From an uncultured Latescibacterota bacterium (GTDB lineage: Bacteria > Latescibacterota > UBA2968): a stretch of DNA of 64,000 bases. Location: NCBI GenBank assembly GCA_951812755.1, contig OX638329.1, positions 5,915,563 to 5,979,562 of the forward strand, in the 5' to 3' direction. Positions 62,227 through 64,000 of this stretch are shown in pieces. A program made the translations under genes and the position numbers. How positions within the stretch are numbered: the first letter of the stretch is position 1; every line of letters starts with the position of its first letter. The notes under the pieces are model-generated. The model was not told where the DNA came from, did no database searches, and saw nothing but the letters and a program-made list of their open reading frames with translations.

Positions 62227-63474
62227 ATGAACGACCAAATTCAAAACGCCCGCGACGTAGCACTCAACATCCTCAAACCGTCCCAACGCGACATAGAACA
62301 CGGCCTGGAACTTCACGAACACGCCCTCGTCATCGAATCCTACGGCCTGGGCCTGCGCTCACCCGTGGATCCCGACCCCGTCAACGCCGCCATTGAAGCA
62401 GGCGCGTCTGACCGCGAACTGCAAGACCTCACCGAAGACATGGGCATGACCCGCTGGGCACTCACCCCCGAACTACGTCGAGAATACCGGGAAATCTGGC
62501 ACGCCTCTGGCGTCACCTGCACCTTTCAAAACGCAGGCGAAGAATGCAACGACCCCCTGCGCCTCATCAAACGCCTTGCCCGACACACGTACAACACCGA
62601 CGCCATGCCCAACTTCCTCCAGCGCGCCACCACACCCGACGACATCGCAGCAGCGCACAAAGCGGGCAAACGCTGCACCTATCTCACCTGCAACGGCATC
62701 CCACTCGCCGGCGACCAGACCAACCCGGAAGAAGAACTGCGCTACATCCGCGTCTTTGCACAACTGGGCGCGCGCATGATGCACCTCACGTACAACCGCC
62801 GCAACCCCATCGGAGACGGCTGCGGCGAACCCAACGACGCGGGCTTGAGCGACTTTGGACATGCCACAGTCGCCGAAATGAACCGCCTCGGCATCATCAT
62901 TGACCTCGCCCACACCGGCTGGCAAACCTGCCTCGACGCAGCAAAAGCATCCGTACAACCCGTTGTCGTCAGCCACTCTGTCGCCTGTACACTCAACGAA
63001 CACATCCGAAGCAAACCCGACAACATCATCCGCGCGGTACTCGACACCGGGGGCACCATGGGCATCACCAATGTACCCGCATTCCTCGGCGGCAACGGCG
63101 ACATCAGTGCCTTCCTCGACCACATCGACTACGTCGCCAAAACCTTTGGCACCGACGCCGTCACCATCGGCACGGATCGAGGCTACCCCTCTCAATACAT
63201 CGCCGAAGCCAACCGCAAACTCAACGTCCGTCCCAAACAGCGCAACCGCTGGGAGGCACTCTGGCCGCCCAGAGATCCTCTCCATTCCCCCGAATGGCGA
63301 CAACCCCACCAGGAACAAAGCCTCACCTGGACCAACTGGCCCCTCTTCACCGTGGGCCTTGTGCAACGGGGCTACAGCGACGACGACATCGCAAAAATCA
63401 TCGGCGGCAACATCCTTCGCGTAGCCCAGGAAGTATGGAAAAACTCAGCTTATGCAACCTCACGAGAGGAATAA
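62227..63474 (+). CDS. Membrane dipeptidase (peptidase M19) family protein
   Basis: 415 aa, start after AGGAAAAC. M19 features: GARMMHLTYNRRNPIGDGCG, GIIIDLAHTGWQTCLDAAK (metal His), PVVVSHSVACTLNEHIRSKP, TVTIGTDRG-type sequence DAVTIGTDRGYPSQYI near the end. Renal dipeptidase relatives are Zn enzymes that cleave dipeptides, often in bacteria attached to amidohydrolase clusters. No signal peptide. Substrate unknown. Confidence 0.87.
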   Translation: MNDQIQNARDVALNILKPSQRDIEHGLELHEHALVIESYGLGLRSPVDPDPVNAAIEAGASDRELQDLTEDMGMTRWALTPELRREYREIWHASGVTCTFQNAGEECNDPLRLIKRLARHTYNTDAMPNFLQRATTPDDIAAAHKAGKRCTYLTCNGIPLAGDQTNPEEELRYIRVFAQLGARMMHLTYNRRNPIGDGCGEPNDAGLSDFGHATVAEMNRLGIIIDLAHTGWQTCLDAAKASVQPVVVSHSVACTLNEHIRSKPDNIIRAVLDTGGTMGITNVPAFLGGNGDISAFLDHIDYVAKTFGTDAVTIGTDRGYPSQYIAEANRKLNVRPKQRNRWEALWPPRDPLHSPEWRQPHQEQSLTWTNWPLFTVGLVQRGYSDDDIAKIIGGNILRVAQEVWKNSAYATSREE

Positions 63475-63554
63475 ATGTCTAATCTTACATGATGTTGAAT
63501 GCAGACCTCTCTTGCCACTTTCTGTTTTGAAGGTATATTTTTGAAAGGATCAAC

Positions 63555-63848
63555 GTGTCTATCGTCATTCCGGATATTGACGATATTATGGCGTTTGCTA
63601 AAAAGCTTCACGCCAAAGGACAGACATGGAGCGGCGAGGCATTTGGCTGGTCCGCTGAATACAATCCCGAAAAATCTGATCCTCCACTGGACTCAAAAAT
63701 GACCTTTACCCCCGCAGATTTCTGCATCGGTGAGAGTGGTATCTGGTTTTATTCTTTGATGTGGGAAAATGGCAAAGAAGCTGAGCCGATTGCGTTTCTG
63801 GATGATGGAAATATCATTGAAACAGAGTTGTTATCCAGCAGGCATTAA
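63555..63848 (+). CDS. Small hypothetical protein
   Basis: 97 aa, GTG start after AAAGGA, MSIVIPDIDDIMAFAKKLHA, GQTWSGEAFGWSAEY. Rich in Trp and acidic residues; no family recognised. It is short and lies between the dipeptidase and the PLP enzyme in the same direction. Confidence 0.6.
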   Translation: MSIVIPDIDDIMAFAKKLHAKGQTWSGEAFGWSAEYNPEKSDPPLDSKMTFTPADFCIGESGIWFYSLMWENGKEAEPIAFLDDGNIIETELLSSRH

Positions 63849-63869
63849 AAATATTTCCGGAGGAAAATC

Positions 63870-64000
63870 ATGAGCAAAGCGCGTCAAATCTACGAAGACC
63901 TGGGCGTTGTCCCTGTAATCAACGCATCGGGTTACCAGACAGTCATTGGCGGGTCGCGTGTGGGACCTGAGGTGCAAGCCGCAATGGACATTGCGAATCG
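63870..64000 (+). CDS. SelA-like PLP-dependent enzyme (3' end beyond window)
   Basis: 43 codons to the window edge, ATG 63870 after GGAGG. ARQIYEDLGVVPVINASGYQ, TVIGGSRVGPEVQAAM is the opening of SelA/D-glucosaminate-6-phosphate ammonia-lyase-type class V fold proteins. These use PLP on seryl-tRNA(Sec) or small amino compounds. The partial length does not allow a choice; clustering with catabolic genes favours a small-molecule lyase. Confidence 0.65.
   Translation, partial: MSKARQIYEDLGVVPVINASGYQTVIGGSRVGPEVQAAMDIAN

Noticed and set aside
62473-63366. 297-aa ORF opposite the dipeptidase
   Set aside because: Antisense to the M19 coding region; no features of its own.

Overview
The window reads as bacterial chromosome with ordinary code-11 genes, mostly short gaps and clear Shine-Dalgarno sites. 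The gene content (fused KorA/KorB, many sulfatases, PhyH dioxygenase, Gfo/Idh oxidoreductase, enolase-superfamily dehydratase, GH2, M19 dipeptidase, dockerin/cadherin exoproteins, many dispersed palindromic repeats) is typical of environmental, often marine or sponge-associated lineages such as Latescibacterota or Poribacteria. That placement is inference; no rRNA or ribosomal marker lies in the window.

Layout. 1-5004: partial FIST sensor gene, then a CBS protein with 2-oxoacid:ferredoxin oxidoreductase alpha and beta, the beta subunit carrying its own C-terminal CBS pair. 5088-13073: accessory, AT-richer island with a methyltransferase, a small P-loop kinase and a decayed two-gene ATPase module (cold-shock/TPR/AAA plus AAA-HEPN) broken by an IS1380-type element and by a 196-bp MITE. 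Partial copies of neighbouring sequence (terminator, leader, 5' end of the PhyH gene) flank it. 13186-18863: Gfo/Idh, PhyH, M14-like deacylase, bisphosphate nucleotidase and two exported zinc-hydrolase paralogues.

19179-21189 is a selenium operon on the minus strand: a TlpA-like selenoprotein, a selenocysteine-containing SelD, and tRNA-Sec (selC) 2 nt after selD. Both selenoprotein genes have an in-frame TGA followed 13-14 nt later by a perfect hairpin with GG in the loop, so a normal ORF caller splits or shortens them. 21327-27543 holds msrP, gltA, a spermidine-synthase-like protein, a HAD phosphatase, an enolase-superfamily dehydratase and an SDR.

27915-30735 is the best candidate for an undescribed system: three overlapping genes for a RecF/OLD-like ATPase with an inserted helix-hairpin-helix, a PIN-like nuclease, and an RNA ligase. 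The combination suggests regulated RNA cleavage plus repair, perhaps a defence or stress device.

30966-40634 has a phosphodiesterase, small proteins, orphan antitoxins, an FGE-like lipoprotein, catabolic enzymes, a sulfatase and an IS4-family element. 40736-56017 is an exoprotein island of three paralogues (1530, 3036 and 260 aa); the first two share about 3 kb of near-identical leader and 5' sequence. The island is bounded by a partial second copy of the sulfatase 5' end. 56131-64000 is a polysaccharide/peptide catabolic cluster (GH43-like remnant, sulfatase, GH2, acetyl-xylan-esterase-like hydrolase, M19 dipeptidase, start of a SelA-like PLP enzyme). Palindromic repeats of one family are scattered between genes throughout.
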